Shown here piece after piece: positions 1 through 7,480 of a DNA stretch of 34,634 nucleotides. The notes below the pieces were generated by a model, which did no database searches, was not told the origin of the DNA, and was given only the letters and a program-made list of their open reading frames with translations. The stretch is taken from the NCBI GenBank assembly GCA_030692925.1, contig JAUYBY010000045.1, forward strand, positions 1 through 34,634, read 5' to 3'. Origin of the DNA: Candidatus Zixiibacteriota bacterium (GTDB lineage Bacteria > Zixibacteria > MSB-5A5 > RBG-16-43-9). The first letter of the stretch is position 1, and every line of letters begins with the position of its first letter. Position numbers and translations under genes: made by a program.

Positions 1-1467
1 AGCCGGGGGGTTCTGTGCATCTTATGGTCGATAAGTTTAGCCCGTTATCTAAAGGAAAAGGGTTTTTCGGTTCAAATCACCAGACAGGTGGTCTATTCCT
101 CAACTGTGGCTATTTTGATCGGAGGATATTTAATCATTGTCGGATTGATTGCTAAACTGATTCAATCGTATGGTGGAAGCCTGAGTGTATTTTTATCCGT
201 TCTGGCTGCTTTTTTAGTGATTGTGATACTGTCTGCTTTAGTAGTCTCCGGCTCGATCAAGGAAAGAATAAAGAGATTTGTGGATCAGAGCTTTTATAAG
301 GGGAAAGTGGATTATCGGGCAGAATGGACCAGGTTCAGCGAGAATATCGCTTCACTTCTGGACTTAGAAGAGATCCTCAAAGAGGTAGCAGGGGTTATTT
401 CAACTAACCTCCGGAGTGAAAATGTCATAATTCTCCTTTCTGAACCTAAGGGTGATTTTTCTGTAGCCTATCATCCGAAAGAAAGCTCTTTAGGCCTCAG
501 GATGAAAAAGGAGGAGGAATTCCTGGATTGGATCTTTCGGTATGGAGAACCAGTAGGAATAAAAGAGATGGGGTTTGAAAAGTTTTCAACTGAAGAGGGT
601 AGTATTTTTTTGAAGCAACTGGAGGAGTTGAAGCTGGAGCTCTGCGTCCCTATGATAGCCAAGAGAAATCTGGTGGGACTTCTGCTTTTAGGAGCCAAAG
701 AAAGTAAGCAGCCATTCACCGAGGAAGATTTCTCTTTTTTAGGGGGAGTGGCGCATCAATCTTCGATTGCCATACTGAATGCAAAACTCAGCGAGGAGCT
801 AATAATTTCTAAGGAGATGGAATCGTTCAACAAACTATCATCCTTTATCCTGCACGATCTGAAGAACTTTGTCTCTATGCTCTCGTTACTTCTACAGAAT
901 GCTGAGGAAAAGCTTAAAAATCCTGATTTTCAAAAAAGTGCTTTGGCAACCATATCAGATACAGTTGAAAGGATGAGAAAACTGATGAGTAAACTCTCTT
1001 CAGCTTCAGAGGGAATAAAGTTAGACTTGAAAAGCTGTGACCTGAATAAAGTTTTAAATTATCTTCTGGACAGGATGAAGGTTTCAAATTTTACACAGAT
1101 CAAGTTGGTATTAAATTTTGGAACTCTACCTCTGCTGAAATGTGATCAGGCTCAGATGGAGAAGGTTTTTCAAAATCTTATAATTAACGCATTAGAAGCT
1201 ATGTCTCAGGGAGGAATTTTATCTACAATAACAGAGTTGGATGAGAAAAACGGCTTAATCCGATTAAAGGTTTCAGATACTGGGGCTGGTATGTCCAGAG
1301 ATTTTATCAGAAACAATCTTTTCAAGCCTTTTCAGACTACCAAGAAAAAAGGTCTGGGGATTGGTCTTTTTCAGTGTAGAGAGATAGTGGAATTACATAA
1401 TGGCAGGTTATTGGTGGAAAGTGAAGAGGGCCAAGGGTCTACTTTTACGGTAGAGCTTCCTCTGTAA
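1..1467 (+). CDS. prsK: PrsK-type sensor histidine kinase, 5' end outside window
   Basis: Membrane histidine kinase of the PEP-CTERM/exosortase system, expected to phosphorylate the adjacent PrsR. The frame is open from base 1, so the gene begins upstream and the GTG at 88 is only an internal codon. About 488 residues are visible. The end of an N-terminal multi-spanning membrane region comes first (hydrophobic helices to about residue 80), then a GAF-like domain (about 120-265). The kinase core follows: H-box HDLKN encoded at 853-867, N-box NLIINALEAM, G1 box DTGAGMS and the FKPFQTTKKKGLGIGL lid region. The stretch after the last helix (KGKVDYRAEWTRF) and the ITRQVVYSST membrane segment match PrsK as I know it. 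prsR starts 26 bases after the stop, so the two are co-transcribed. The lost N-terminus prevents counting the helices. The alternative is a generic GAF histidine kinase, but the prsR and PEP-CTERM neighbours argue for PrsK. Confidence 0.88.
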   Translation, partial: SRGVLCILWSISLARYLKEKGFSVQITRQVVYSSTVAILIGGYLIIVGLIAKLIQSYGGSLSVFLSVLAAFLVIVILSALVVSGSIKERIKRFVDQSFYKGKVDYRAEWTRFSENIASLLDLEEILKEVAGVISTNLRSENVIILLSEPKGDFSVAYHPKESSLGLRMKKEEEFLDWIFRYGEPVGIKEMGFEKFSTEEGSIFLKQLEELKLELCVPMIAKRNLVGLLLLGAKESKQPFTEEDFSFLGGVAHQSSIAILNAKLSEELIISKEMESFNKLSSFILHDLKNFVSMLSLLLQNAEEKLKNPDFQKSALATISDTVERMRKLMSKLSSASEGIKLDLKSCDLNKVLNYLLDRMKVSNFTQIKLVLNFGTLPLLKCDQAQMEKVFQNLIINALEAMSQGGILSTITELDEKNGLIRLKVSDTGAGMSRDFIRNNLFKPFQTTKKKGLGIGLFQCREIVELHNGRLLVESEEGQGSTFTVELPL

Positions 1468-1493
1468 AAGGTGAAATTATGAGGGAATTTTAG

Positions 1494-2855
1494 ATGGAAA
1501 AAGAGAAAATTCTTATAGTCGATGATGAAGAGGGGATAAGAACTCAGCTTTCCTGGGCATTACAGGATGAATATGAAATCCTTTTAGCTTCGAATGCGGA
1601 ACAGGCTTTAGAGTTTGCTCGGAAGGAAACACCGAATCTTGTTACTTTAGATGTTGCCCTCTCCCCTTATGAGCATGAGAAAGATGGATTGGATATACTA
1701 GAGGACCTTCTGCAAATAGACCCGCTTTTGAAGGTGATAGTGGTTACCGGACATGGGGAAGAGGAAAATGCACTAAGAGCGGTAAGTTCAGGCGCATGCG
1801 ATTTCTATACCAAGCCTATAAATTTGGATGAGCTGAAGATTATCATCAAAAGAGCTCTTCACATCCAGCGATTGGAACGCGAGAATAAAGAGCTTACAGA
1901 GAAATTAGAGGAAAAAATATTTGAAGATATAATCGGCACCAGTCCCAAAATGATTGAGGTTTTTAAGACCATAATGAAGATTGCAACGACGGATGTAATT
2001 GTGCTTATCACTGGAGAGAGCGGGACCGGCAAGGAGATGGTGGCAAAAGCTATCCATCGTAAGAGTTTAAGAAAGGACAACCCTTTTGTGACTATCAACT
2101 GCGGAGCTATCCCTGAGAACCTTTTGGAATCAGAGCTTTTTGGACATGAGAAGGGTGCTTTTACTGACGCTTATGCTCAGAAAAAAGGGAAATTTGAATA
2201 TGCAGATGGAGGAACAGTATTTTTAGATGAGATCGGAGAGCTTCCTTTATCTCTACAGGTAAAGCTTTTGAGATTTCTACAGGACTATAAAATAGAAAGG
2301 GTCGGGGGTAAGGAGCTAATCACACTAAATGTTAGAATAATTGCAGCTACTAATAAGCCATTGGAAAAGGAAGTTCAGCTAAAAAAGTTCCGGGAAGACC
2401 TTTACTACAGGTTAAGTGTTATTAATATCCCTCTTCCACCTTTAAGGGATAGAGATGATGACGTGATTATTTTGTCTGATGCAATGCTTAATAGGTTCTC
2501 AAAGGAATTCAATAAAATAAATCTTTCTTTCAGTCACAAGAGCATCTTGAAACTAAAAGAATACGGCTGGCCTGGAAATGTTCGGGAGTTAGAAAATAAA
2601 ATCAAAAGAGCTGTAATAATGTGTCAAAGTAAAAGGATAACCCCATATGACCTTGGCTTCAGCACCACTGAGGAATCAAAGAAACCTCTCTCTTTGCAAT
2701 CTATAAGGGAAAATGCTGAAAAAGAGGCTATATTGGAAGCGCTTAATGTCAACAATTGGAATGTCTCTAATGCGGCGAAATATTTAGATGTTAGCAGAAC
2801 AAATCTTTATGGGTTGATTGAGAAATATAAGTTTAAAAAAGAAGAAGAAATCTAA
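1494..2855 (+). CDS. prsR: PrsR, sigma-54-dependent response regulator of the PEP-CTERM system
   Basis: NtrC-family activator expected to be phosphorylated by PrsK and to switch on sigma-54 promoters of PEP-CTERM genes. The receiver domain (1-120) has D10-D11, phospho-acceptor D53, T85 and K107. After D53 there is a longer loop (SPYEHEKDGLDIL), as I recall for PrsR. The AAA+ domain has Walker A GESGTGK (174-180) and Walker B TVFLDE (241-246). The C-terminus is a Fis-type helix-turn-helix (NVSNAAKYLDVSRTNLYGLI). The sigma-54-contacting loop reads GAFTDA (221-226) rather than GAFTGA, a change in a normally conserved position. The 453 aa length is full for the family. The start ATG sits just after a weak GGGAATTTTAG leader. 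The likely target is the next gene, which has a -24/-12 promoter. Family assignment is firm; the target is inferred. Confidence 0.9.
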   Translation: MEKEKILIVDDEEGIRTQLSWALQDEYEILLASNAEQALEFARKETPNLVTLDVALSPYEHEKDGLDILEDLLQIDPLLKVIVVTGHGEEENALRAVSSGACDFYTKPINLDELKIIIKRALHIQRLERENKELTEKLEEKIFEDIIGTSPKMIEVFKTIMKIATTDVIVLITGESGTGKEMVAKAIHRKSLRKDNPFVTINCGAIPENLLESELFGHEKGAFTDAYAQKKGKFEYADGGTVFLDEIGELPLSLQVKLLRFLQDYKIERVGGKELITLNVRIIAATNKPLEKEVQLKKFREDLYYRLSVINIPLPPLRDRDDDVIILSDAMLNRFSKEFNKINLSFSHKSILKLKEYGWPGNVRELENKIKRAVIMCQSKRITPYDLGFSTTEESKKPLSLQSIRENAEKEAILEALNVNNWNVSNAAKYLDVSRTNLYGLIEKYKFKKEEEI

Positions 2856-2910
2856 ATTGAAAAATAAAAAAATCTTTAAAAATTACTAACTTACCTGAAG
2901 TATCCTCCGA

Positions 2911-2931
2911 GTGTTCAGTTTTCCGTAATTC
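2911..2931 (+). promoter_or_regulatory. candidate PrsR upstream activating site (PEP-CTERM box-like)
   Basis: The AT-rich prsR/PEP-CTERM gap holds TTCAGTTTTCCGTAA, about 135 bases upstream of the sigma-54 promoter at 3064. This is a normal distance for an enhancer used by an NtrC-type activator. It resembles the PEP-CTERM box as I remember it (a TTTTCCG core with flanking half-sites). I cannot verify the consensus, and only one copy is seen here. Confidence 0.3.
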
Positions 2932-3063
2932 AATAACCTCTTATAATATATACACTTAGAATAAAAAATAATTACAATGTCATGGAATTGGTCATTTCAT
3001 AGAGCTATTTTAAAAACGAAATTTATAACCTGTTATTATTCAATATGTTAGTAATGAATAAAT

Positions 3064-3080
3064 TTGGCATATTAGTTGCT
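3064..3080 (+). promoter_or_regulatory. sigma-54 (-24/-12) promoter of the PEP-CTERM gene
   Basis: TTGGCATATTAGTTGCT matches the sigma-54 consensus (TGGCAY, N5, TTGCW). The spacing from the invariant GG to GC is correct. It lies 56 bases before the ATG at 3137, leaving room for a leader of about 45 bases with an AGGAGG ribosome-binding site. The sigma-54 activator PrsR is encoded immediately upstream. Confidence 0.75.
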
Positions 3081-3136
3081 ATTTAGATAATTCGAAGAAG
3101 AGTAGCTTTGATAACCAAATAATTATAGGAGGAGAA

Positions 3137-3886
3137 ATGAAAAAGTTGGTTGTTTTAATCGGGTTGCTTTTGAGCTTAACTGTTCCTGCCTTGGGTGTAA
3201 CTACTTCTGCCTTTAGTATTTATGGAACCTCCAGTGACGGGACCACCCTTACCGGCGATGTTACTGCCTGGGTGAGTGATATCAACCTGGGTCTTGGCAC
3301 TGCGGATGTCAGTTTTTTAATAAATAACACCTCACCTTCAGTCCCTTCAGTTTTACCCGGTAACCCTTTAACCAATCCGGTTATCCGTATATTTTTGTTT
3401 AAGGCTGACGGCACAGTTAATGCCTCTTTAACCGGTGTGGGTAATACCTTAAATTTGGTAACTGGTGCAGTTTCTGGCAATGTTTATACTGCTATAGACG
3501 GAGATCTGGTTGTCACTTCTGATTATAAGATTAAATATGACCAACAGGGAACAGGAGGATATGGTTTTTTCAGGGTTGAGGTTTTTGACCCGCAGGCCAA
3601 TGACAGAGGATGGGTGGCGCCTGGGTCTCAGAATCTATTTGTGGGTGATTATATTGTGGGACCAATGGCTTTCAGAATCCATCTAACCAATGTTACCTCG
3701 ATCTTTGATGCAGACGATTTTGCTCAGATTGCAGACCCCAATTTTGTTGCTAGATATCTTTCTACAGGTCCAGATGGGGAGGGTAGTGGACCTGCAGCTC
3801 CTATACCAGAACCTTCAACCTTAGTTCTCTTGGGATTCGGGCTTCTGGGTTTAGGAGGTATTTCCAGGTTTAGATTTAGAAAGTAG
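3137..3886 (+). CDS. PEP-CTERM sorting-domain protein
   Basis: Secreted protein destined for exosortase-mediated sorting. An N-terminal signal peptide (MKKLVVLIGLLLSLTVPALG) is followed by about 200 residues rich in Thr, Ser, Gly and Asn with no domain I recognise. The C-terminal signal has a PEP motif (residues 224-226, PIPEPSTLVLLG), a hydrophobic helix and a basic end (RFRFRK). The start is fixed by an AGGAGG site 6 bases upstream. No exosortase gene is in the window, so the processing enzyme must be elsewhere. Expression is probably by PrsR and sigma-54 through the promoter at 3064. A strong intrinsic terminator follows, so this is a single-gene unit. Such proteins are usually linked to exopolysaccharide production or floc formation; its precise role is unknown. 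Confidence 0.92.
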   Translation: MKKLVVLIGLLLSLTVPALGVTTSAFSIYGTSSDGTTLTGDVTAWVSDINLGLGTADVSFLINNTSPSVPSVLPGNPLTNPVIRIFLFKADGTVNASLTGVGNTLNLVTGAVSGNVYTAIDGDLVVTSDYKIKYDQQGTGGYGFFRVEVFDPQANDRGWVAPGSQNLFVGDYIVGPMAFRIHLTNVTSIFDADDFAQIADPNFVARYLSTGPDGEGSGPAAPIPEPSTLVLLGFGLLGLGGISRFRFRK

Positions 3887-3912
3887 GATTCAAGTAGAAA
3901 GTTCTTGAATTT

Positions 3913-3938
3913 AAAAAAGCCCCCTACGGGGCTTTTTT
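3913..3938 (+). terminator. intrinsic terminator after the PEP-CTERM gene
   Basis: An 11-bp perfect stem (AAAAAAGCCCC with GGGGCTTTTTT) with a 4-base CTAC loop, ending in a T-run. It lies 26 bases after the stop and is A-rich on the left, so it could act on both strands. Confidence 0.9.
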
Positions 3939-3962
3939 ATTTGGGGGCTAATGACTGAAAAC

Positions 3963-4060
3963 GAACAGGCAGGGATGCTTGTTCCACCGCTCCTATAGAG
4001 GTAGAGATAAGAAGCCTCCCCAAGTCGATTTGGACGGACAGCCACGAGGGCTGTCCCTAC
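3963..4060. repeat. two palindromic repeat units
   Basis: The 3887-4319 gap holds no gene after the terminator. At 3963-3988 is a hairpin of the GAACAGGCA/TGCTTGTTC family (imperfect). At 4036-4060 is GGACAGCC/GGGCTGTCC ending in CTAC. Both words recur at 25581 and 27349. Confidence 0.7.
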
Positions 4061-4152
4061 GTTTACTCCGACAGAAGCGATTCCCGAAAGTAACAATCTA
4101 TGTGGGTCAGGAGAAGAACTCTTGACACAACGATCAAAAGATCAGCCAGCCG

Positions 4153-4214
4153 GTAGGTCAGACATTCCTGTCTGACTATAACAGTAAGGAACAGACAAGA
4201 ATGTCTGTTCTACC
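4153..4214. repeat. GTAG...CTAC two-hairpin (BIME-like) element
   Basis: Left hairpin has arms GTCAGACA/TGTCTGAC with loop TTCC; right hairpin has arms GAACAGACA/TGTCTGTTC with loop AGA. They are separated by a 12-base linker and bounded by GTAG and CTAC. The left unit is also largely complementary to the right unit, so the whole can fold as one long hairpin. Near-copies lie at 25418-25467 and 33332-33383. Confidence 0.85.
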
Positions 4215-4319
4215 TTTTCCGGTTAGCATTAATTCATCTTTAAACCTTCATTCCCCTTTAAGAATATCCTGCTTTTGCCGATTAATAGATTAGGATTCTT
4301 TTAAAGAAGAATCGATAAT

Positions 4320-5747
4320 ATGAAACAAATCCTCTTAATAGAAGACGACCCTAAAATCTGCGAGTCTCTGAATAACTATTTTGTCTCAGAGAGCTTGAAG
4401 CTTCATACCCTTTCTGAAGGAAACGGGGCTCTGGAGACCATCAGCCAGCTAAAACCAGACCTGATTCTACTCGATATAAATTTGCCGGGAATGTCCGGTT
4501 TTGAAATTCTGAAAGGGATAAAAGAAAAAGAACTGAAAATACCGGTAATCGTCATCACCGGATTCATCTCAACTGAGGCGGCAATCGAGACTATGAAGCA
4601 GGGGGCTTATGAATTCGTCACCAAACCTTTCCAGTTAGAGAAACTCGCCAGGATTGTGGATAAAGCCCTGCAGGAGAAAAAAGGAGGAGGGGATTCTTCT
4701 AACTTTGGCAGAGATGGGAAGCCAGAGGAAGAAGAGGATTCAATCGTTGGAAAAAGTCCGGAAATAGTGGAGATTGCCAAGCTGATAGGGCAGGTTGCTC
4801 CGACTAATGCGGCAGTCCTTATAATGGGGGAAAGCGGGACGGGTAAAGAGTTAGTGGCCCGGGCAATTCATCGCAACAGCTTGAGAAAGGACAAGCCCTT
4901 CCTCTCAGTTAACTGTGCAGCTTTACCTGAAGCCCTTTTGGAATCAGAGCTTTTCGGGTATGAGAAAGGGGCATTCACTGGAGCATATCAAAGAAAACTG
5001 GGCAAATTTGACCAGGGGGATAAAGGGACTATCTTCTTAGACGAAATTGCTGATATGAGCCTGATGACCCAGAGCAAGGTCTTAAGGGTCTTGCAGGAAC
5101 AGGAGTTTGAAAGAGTAGGCGGTAACCAGAGCATAAAAGTTGATGTGAGGATAATCGCCGCAACTAATAAAAGCTTGGTTAATTGCATCAAAGAAGGAAA
5201 CTTCAGGGTTGACCTTTTCTACAGGTTAAAGGTAGTCTCGGTCTATCTGCCACCTTTAAGGGAAAGGAAGTCAGACATACCACTTTTAGCTGAATACTTC
5301 CTGAAGAAATATACACGGTTAATAGGCAAAAGGGTAGAGGGGATTTCAAATGACGGGATTAAGATTCTGCTCAAATACCCCTGGCCCGGAAACGTGCGGG
5401 AGCTGGAAAACAATATCCACACTGCCGTGGTTATGAGTAAGGGTGGGATGCTGATGCCTGATCACTTTCCCATCTACAGCGAAAACAAAGAAAAGTTAGA
5501 CATAGATTTCGATAAAATAAAAAAGGACTATCATAAACTGTTGTCTCAGATATTAGAGCCAATCTTCCCCAAGATCTTAGCTAATTCAGATGGGCAGATC
5601 TACGACCATCTGGAAGAAGCCTTAGAAAGAACTGTCTTTGATCTCTCCCTAAAACACTGCCAGGGAAACCAGGTCAAAACCTCCGAGCTTTTAGGAGTAA
5701 GCCGCAATACCCTCCGCGACCGAATGAAAAAGTTCGGGCTGTTCTAA
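4320..5747 (+). CDS. NtrC-family sigma-54-dependent response regulator (orphan)
   Basis: Response regulator and sigma-54 activator of 475 aa. The receiver has D9-D10, phospho-acceptor D52, T80 and K102. The AAA+ domain carries Walker A GESGTGK (170-176), an intact GAFTGA loop (217-222) and the TIFLDE Walker B. A linker of about 60 residues precedes a C-terminal Fis-type helix-turn-helix (NQVKTSELLGVSRNTLRDRM), close to the layout of NtrC/GlnG. No histidine kinase is adjacent, so the partner is unknown and its target promoters are not evident. The only upstream leader is a weak AAAGAAG. It differs from the nearby prsR in having a standard GAFTGA and no extended receiver loop. NtrC-like nitrogen control is possible but not shown. 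Confidence 0.85.
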   Translation: MKQILLIEDDPKICESLNNYFVSESLKLHTLSEGNGALETISQLKPDLILLDINLPGMSGFEILKGIKEKELKIPVIVITGFISTEAAIETMKQGAYEFVTKPFQLEKLARIVDKALQEKKGGGDSSNFGRDGKPEEEEDSIVGKSPEIVEIAKLIGQVAPTNAAVLIMGESGTGKELVARAIHRNSLRKDKPFLSVNCAALPEALLESELFGYEKGAFTGAYQRKLGKFDQGDKGTIFLDEIADMSLMTQSKVLRVLQEQEFERVGGNQSIKVDVRIIAATNKSLVNCIKEGNFRVDLFYRLKVVSVYLPPLRERKSDIPLLAEYFLKKYTRLIGKRVEGISNDGIKILLKYPWPGNVRELENNIHTAVVMSKGGMLMPDHFPIYSENKEKLDIDFDKIKKDYHKLLSQILEPIFPKILANSDGQIYDHLEEALERTVFDLSLKHCQGNQVKTSELLGVSRNTLRDRMKKFGLF

Positions 5748-5773
5748 AAGAAATATCTTTCCTATTTAAGAGT

Positions 5774-5975
5774 GTAGCCGAGCCTTCACGGCTCGGCATT
5801 CCGAGCGGAGGTATGAAACCTCCGCTACTCGTCGAAGAAGTTTAATATGGAGTGCATTGACCGTGTCAATGCTTTTACGTCGAGTCAGGGGACTCGACGA
5901 CCACAGTAGGTAGTTCTTGTAGGGGAGGGGCTTGTTGAGCGAAGCGAAATCCAGTTTTATTGGATCCCCTCCCGT
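5774..5975. repeat. run of palindromic repeat units in the 5748-6195 gap
   Basis: No gene is seen in this gap of 448 bases. 5774-5828 is GTAG, hairpin GCCGAGCC/GGCTCGGC, short linker, hairpin GCGGAGGT/ACCTCCGC, CTAC. Then come GCATTGAC/GTCAATGC (5854-5872) and GTCGAGTC/GACTCGAC (5879-5898). At 5919-5975 is a GTAGGGGAGGGG...CCCCTCCC unit with an inner ATCCA/TGGAT hairpin and the word GAGCGAAGCGAAAT, which recurs in related form at 15964. Confidence 0.75.
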
Positions 5976-6019
5976 CTTATTTATTACATATTGAGAAAGA
6001 CCGTTGATAAAAGACAGCG

Positions 6020-6053
6020 GGTGGCACCCTCAAACTTGTTTTGAGGGTGTGCC
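6020..6053. repeat. GGGTGGCACCCTCAAA palindrome
   Basis: CACCCTCAAA (6025-6034) pairs with TTTGAGGGTG (6040-6049). A second copy lies at 25543-25577 with the same flanking GGGTGG and GTGTG. Confidence 0.75.
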
Positions 6054-6062
6054 GAACCATAC

Positions 6063-6109
6063 AATTTTTCTTCGTTGGTGAGGACACCAACGAAGAGCAA
6101 AAATTTTTT
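6063..6109. repeat. TTCGTTGGTG palindrome, possible terminator
   Basis: TTCGTTGGTG (6071-6080) pairs with CACCAACGAA (6085-6094), followed by AAAAATTTTTTT. A related copy at 7395-7424 has TGCG/CGCA in place of TTCG/CGAA. It could stop transcription before menA, but it belongs to a repeat family. Confidence 0.6.
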
Positions 6110-6111
6110 TC

Positions 6112-6142
6112 TTGCTTAACAATACCTTGCTTATTATATATT
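6112..6142 (+). promoter_or_regulatory. candidate vegetative promoter for the prenyltransferase gene
   Basis: TTGCTT (6112-6117), 17 bases, then TATATA/TATATT (6135-6142). The same TTGCTT hexamer appears before ffh and korD. It lies about 55 bases before the ATG, in AT-rich sequence free of repeats. Confidence 0.4.
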
Positions 6143-6195
6143 GTGAAATATTGTTGACCAAAGCGAGTTTGAGCTTTTAAAGGAGGTTCTTTAGA

Positions 6196-7113
6196 ATGAA
6201 AGAATTCTTGATGAAATGGATAAAGGCAGTCAGGGCGCCTTTTTTCACTGGCACTTTAGTGCCGGTAGCTGTTGGCTCTACTTTAGCTTTCAGCCAGACC
6301 GGGAAATTCCACTGGCTGAATTTTTTTCTGACCTTATTCGGATTCTGTTTTATTCACGCTGGTGCCAATCTTGCAAATGATTATTTTGACCATAAGACTA
6401 CGGATGATGATATCAACCGTTTTTTCACTCCGTTTTCTGGTGGAAGCCGTGTGATTCAGGATGGCATTGTTCCGGCTAAGCATATCCTCAATGCGGCTTT
6501 GATCTTTTTCGGACTGGGCTCTATAATCGGGCTATATCTGAATTATGTTTCCCCTGGAAATATAATTCTTCTTTTCGGCCTTTTCGGAGTAGTAACGGCA
6601 TTTTTTTATACTGCTTCTCCAGTAATGTTTGCCTACCGCGGATGGGGTGAGTTGATGATAGGGTTAGATTTCGGGGTTCTGGCAGTAATGGGGTCATTCT
6701 ACGTCCAGGCGCATTTCCTGAACTGGTCAGCTTTCTGGGCTTCACTCCCTGTGGCCTTTATGATAACCGGGATTTTATATGTCAATCAGTTTCAGGACTA
6801 CGAAGCTGACAAAACCGTCAAAAAAAACCACTGGGTGGTTAGATTGGGTAAGAAAAAAGCAGTTTACGGTTACTATCTGATAATCGCCGGGACTTATATT
6901 TCTATTATAATCTCGGTCGCTTCCGGGCTATTACCTTTTTATGCTTTGATAGCTCTTTTCACCCTGCCCCTGGCTTACACCGCGATAAAAGTCCTCAGAG
7001 CTAATTACGACAAAATCTACGAGCTGATACCGGCCAATGCCAGCACCATAAAGATTCATCTTTTCGTGGGGCTGCTTCTTTCTTTCGGATTTATCCTCAG
7101 CCGGTTGATTTAA
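6196..7113 (+). CDS. menA: UbiA-family prenyltransferase, MenA-like
   Basis: Integral membrane prenyltransferase of 305 aa, most like 1,4-dihydroxy-2-naphthoate polyprenyltransferase of menaquinone synthesis. The first Asp-rich motif is NDYFDHKTTDDD (61-72), which binds the Mg-diphosphate of the prenyl donor. The second is QDYEADK (200-206) in the usual loop. There are about eight or nine hydrophobic helices, as expected. The start has an excellent AAAGGAGGT site 8 bases upstream. It stands alone, with no other men or ubi gene nearby, so the aromatic substrate is inferred from the motif pattern and not from context. Other UbiA enzymes remain possible. Confidence 0.8.
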   Translation: MKEFLMKWIKAVRAPFFTGTLVPVAVGSTLAFSQTGKFHWLNFFLTLFGFCFIHAGANLANDYFDHKTTDDDINRFFTPFSGGSRVIQDGIVPAKHILNAALIFFGLGSIIGLYLNYVSPGNIILLFGLFGVVTAFFYTASPVMFAYRGWGELMIGLDFGVLAVMGSFYVQAHFLNWSAFWASLPVAFMITGILYVNQFQDYEADKTVKKNHWVVRLGKKKAVYGYYLIIAGTYISIIISVASGLLPFYALIALFTLPLAYTAIKVLRANYDKIYELIPANASTIKIHLFVGLLLSFGFILSRLI

Positions 7114-7160
7114 TTTTTGGTAGGGGCAGGTTTCCTCGTCCTTCTGTCTTCATCGGTAAT

Positions 7161-7274
7161 CCCACCTTGCCCACAAGGTGGGGTATAGACCCACATTGCC
7201 CTCAATGTGGGTCTACCGTTCTGTAGTTGCTCGATTCATCGAGTCCAAATGGACCCAATAAATTGGGTAACTAC
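7161..7274. repeat. three palindromic units, the last GTAG...CTAC
   Basis: The 7114-7480 gap contains only repeats. CCCACCTTG/CAAGGTGGG lies at 7161-7182 and AGACCCACATTG/CAATGTGGGTCT at 7187-7214, ending CTAC. 7223-7274 is a two-hairpin unit bounded by GTAG and CTAC, with words CTCGATTCATCGAG and ACCCAATAAATTGGGT. A partial GTAGGGGC unit begins at about 7121. Confidence 0.75.
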
Positions 7275-7294
7275 CAAAAGACGGTCTTAAGGAT

Positions 7295-7380
7295 TTCTCT
7301 AATATTCCGAATTAAGAGAATAGCAGAGGTATGGGTGACTAACCTTGCGATCCCGCAACGGAGTAGTGAAGCCTCTGCTA
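7295..7380. other. unexplained structured element
   Basis: A small hairpin TTCTCT/AGAGAA (7295-7320) abuts a larger one with 9-bp arms, TAGCAGAGG (7321-7329) and CCTCTGCTA (7372-7380). Inside the larger one is TTGCG/CGCAA (7345-7358), plus a possible ACTA/TAGT pairing. Unlike the other repeats, it lacks GTAG/CTAC ends and has no second copy here. It could be a structured leader RNA for the gene at 7481 or a one-off repeat family. I do not recognise a known riboswitch. Confidence 0.4.
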
Positions 7381-7394
7381 AATAAACAGGGGAT

Positions 7395-7458
7395 TTTTCT
7401 GCGTTGGTGAGGACACCAACGCAGAGCAGCGGAGATGCCTAATAAATTAGGCAACTAC
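7395..7458. repeat. two palindromic units ending in CTAC
   Basis: CTGCGTTGGTG (7399-7409) pairs with CACCAACGCAG (7414-7424). Then GCCTAATAAATTAGGC (7437-7452) is followed by AACTAC. The second word is the C-to-T, G-to-A paired variant of the GCCCAATAAATTGGGC word at 24919. Confidence 0.7.
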
Positions 7459-7480
7459 ACTCAACCTGCAAAAAGGACAT

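Noticed and set aside
68..80. GGTTCAAATCACC, similar to a tRNA T-loop
   Set aside because: It lies in the PrsK coding frame, and no acceptor, D or anticodon stem can be built around it.
3911..4096. 61-aa minus-strand open frame after the PEP-CTERM gene
   Set aside because: It covers a terminator and repeat units and has no coding signals.
6020..6053. TGGCACCC, a possible sigma-54 -24 element
   Set aside because: No GC doublet at the required spacing; it is the arm of a repeat also found at 25543.
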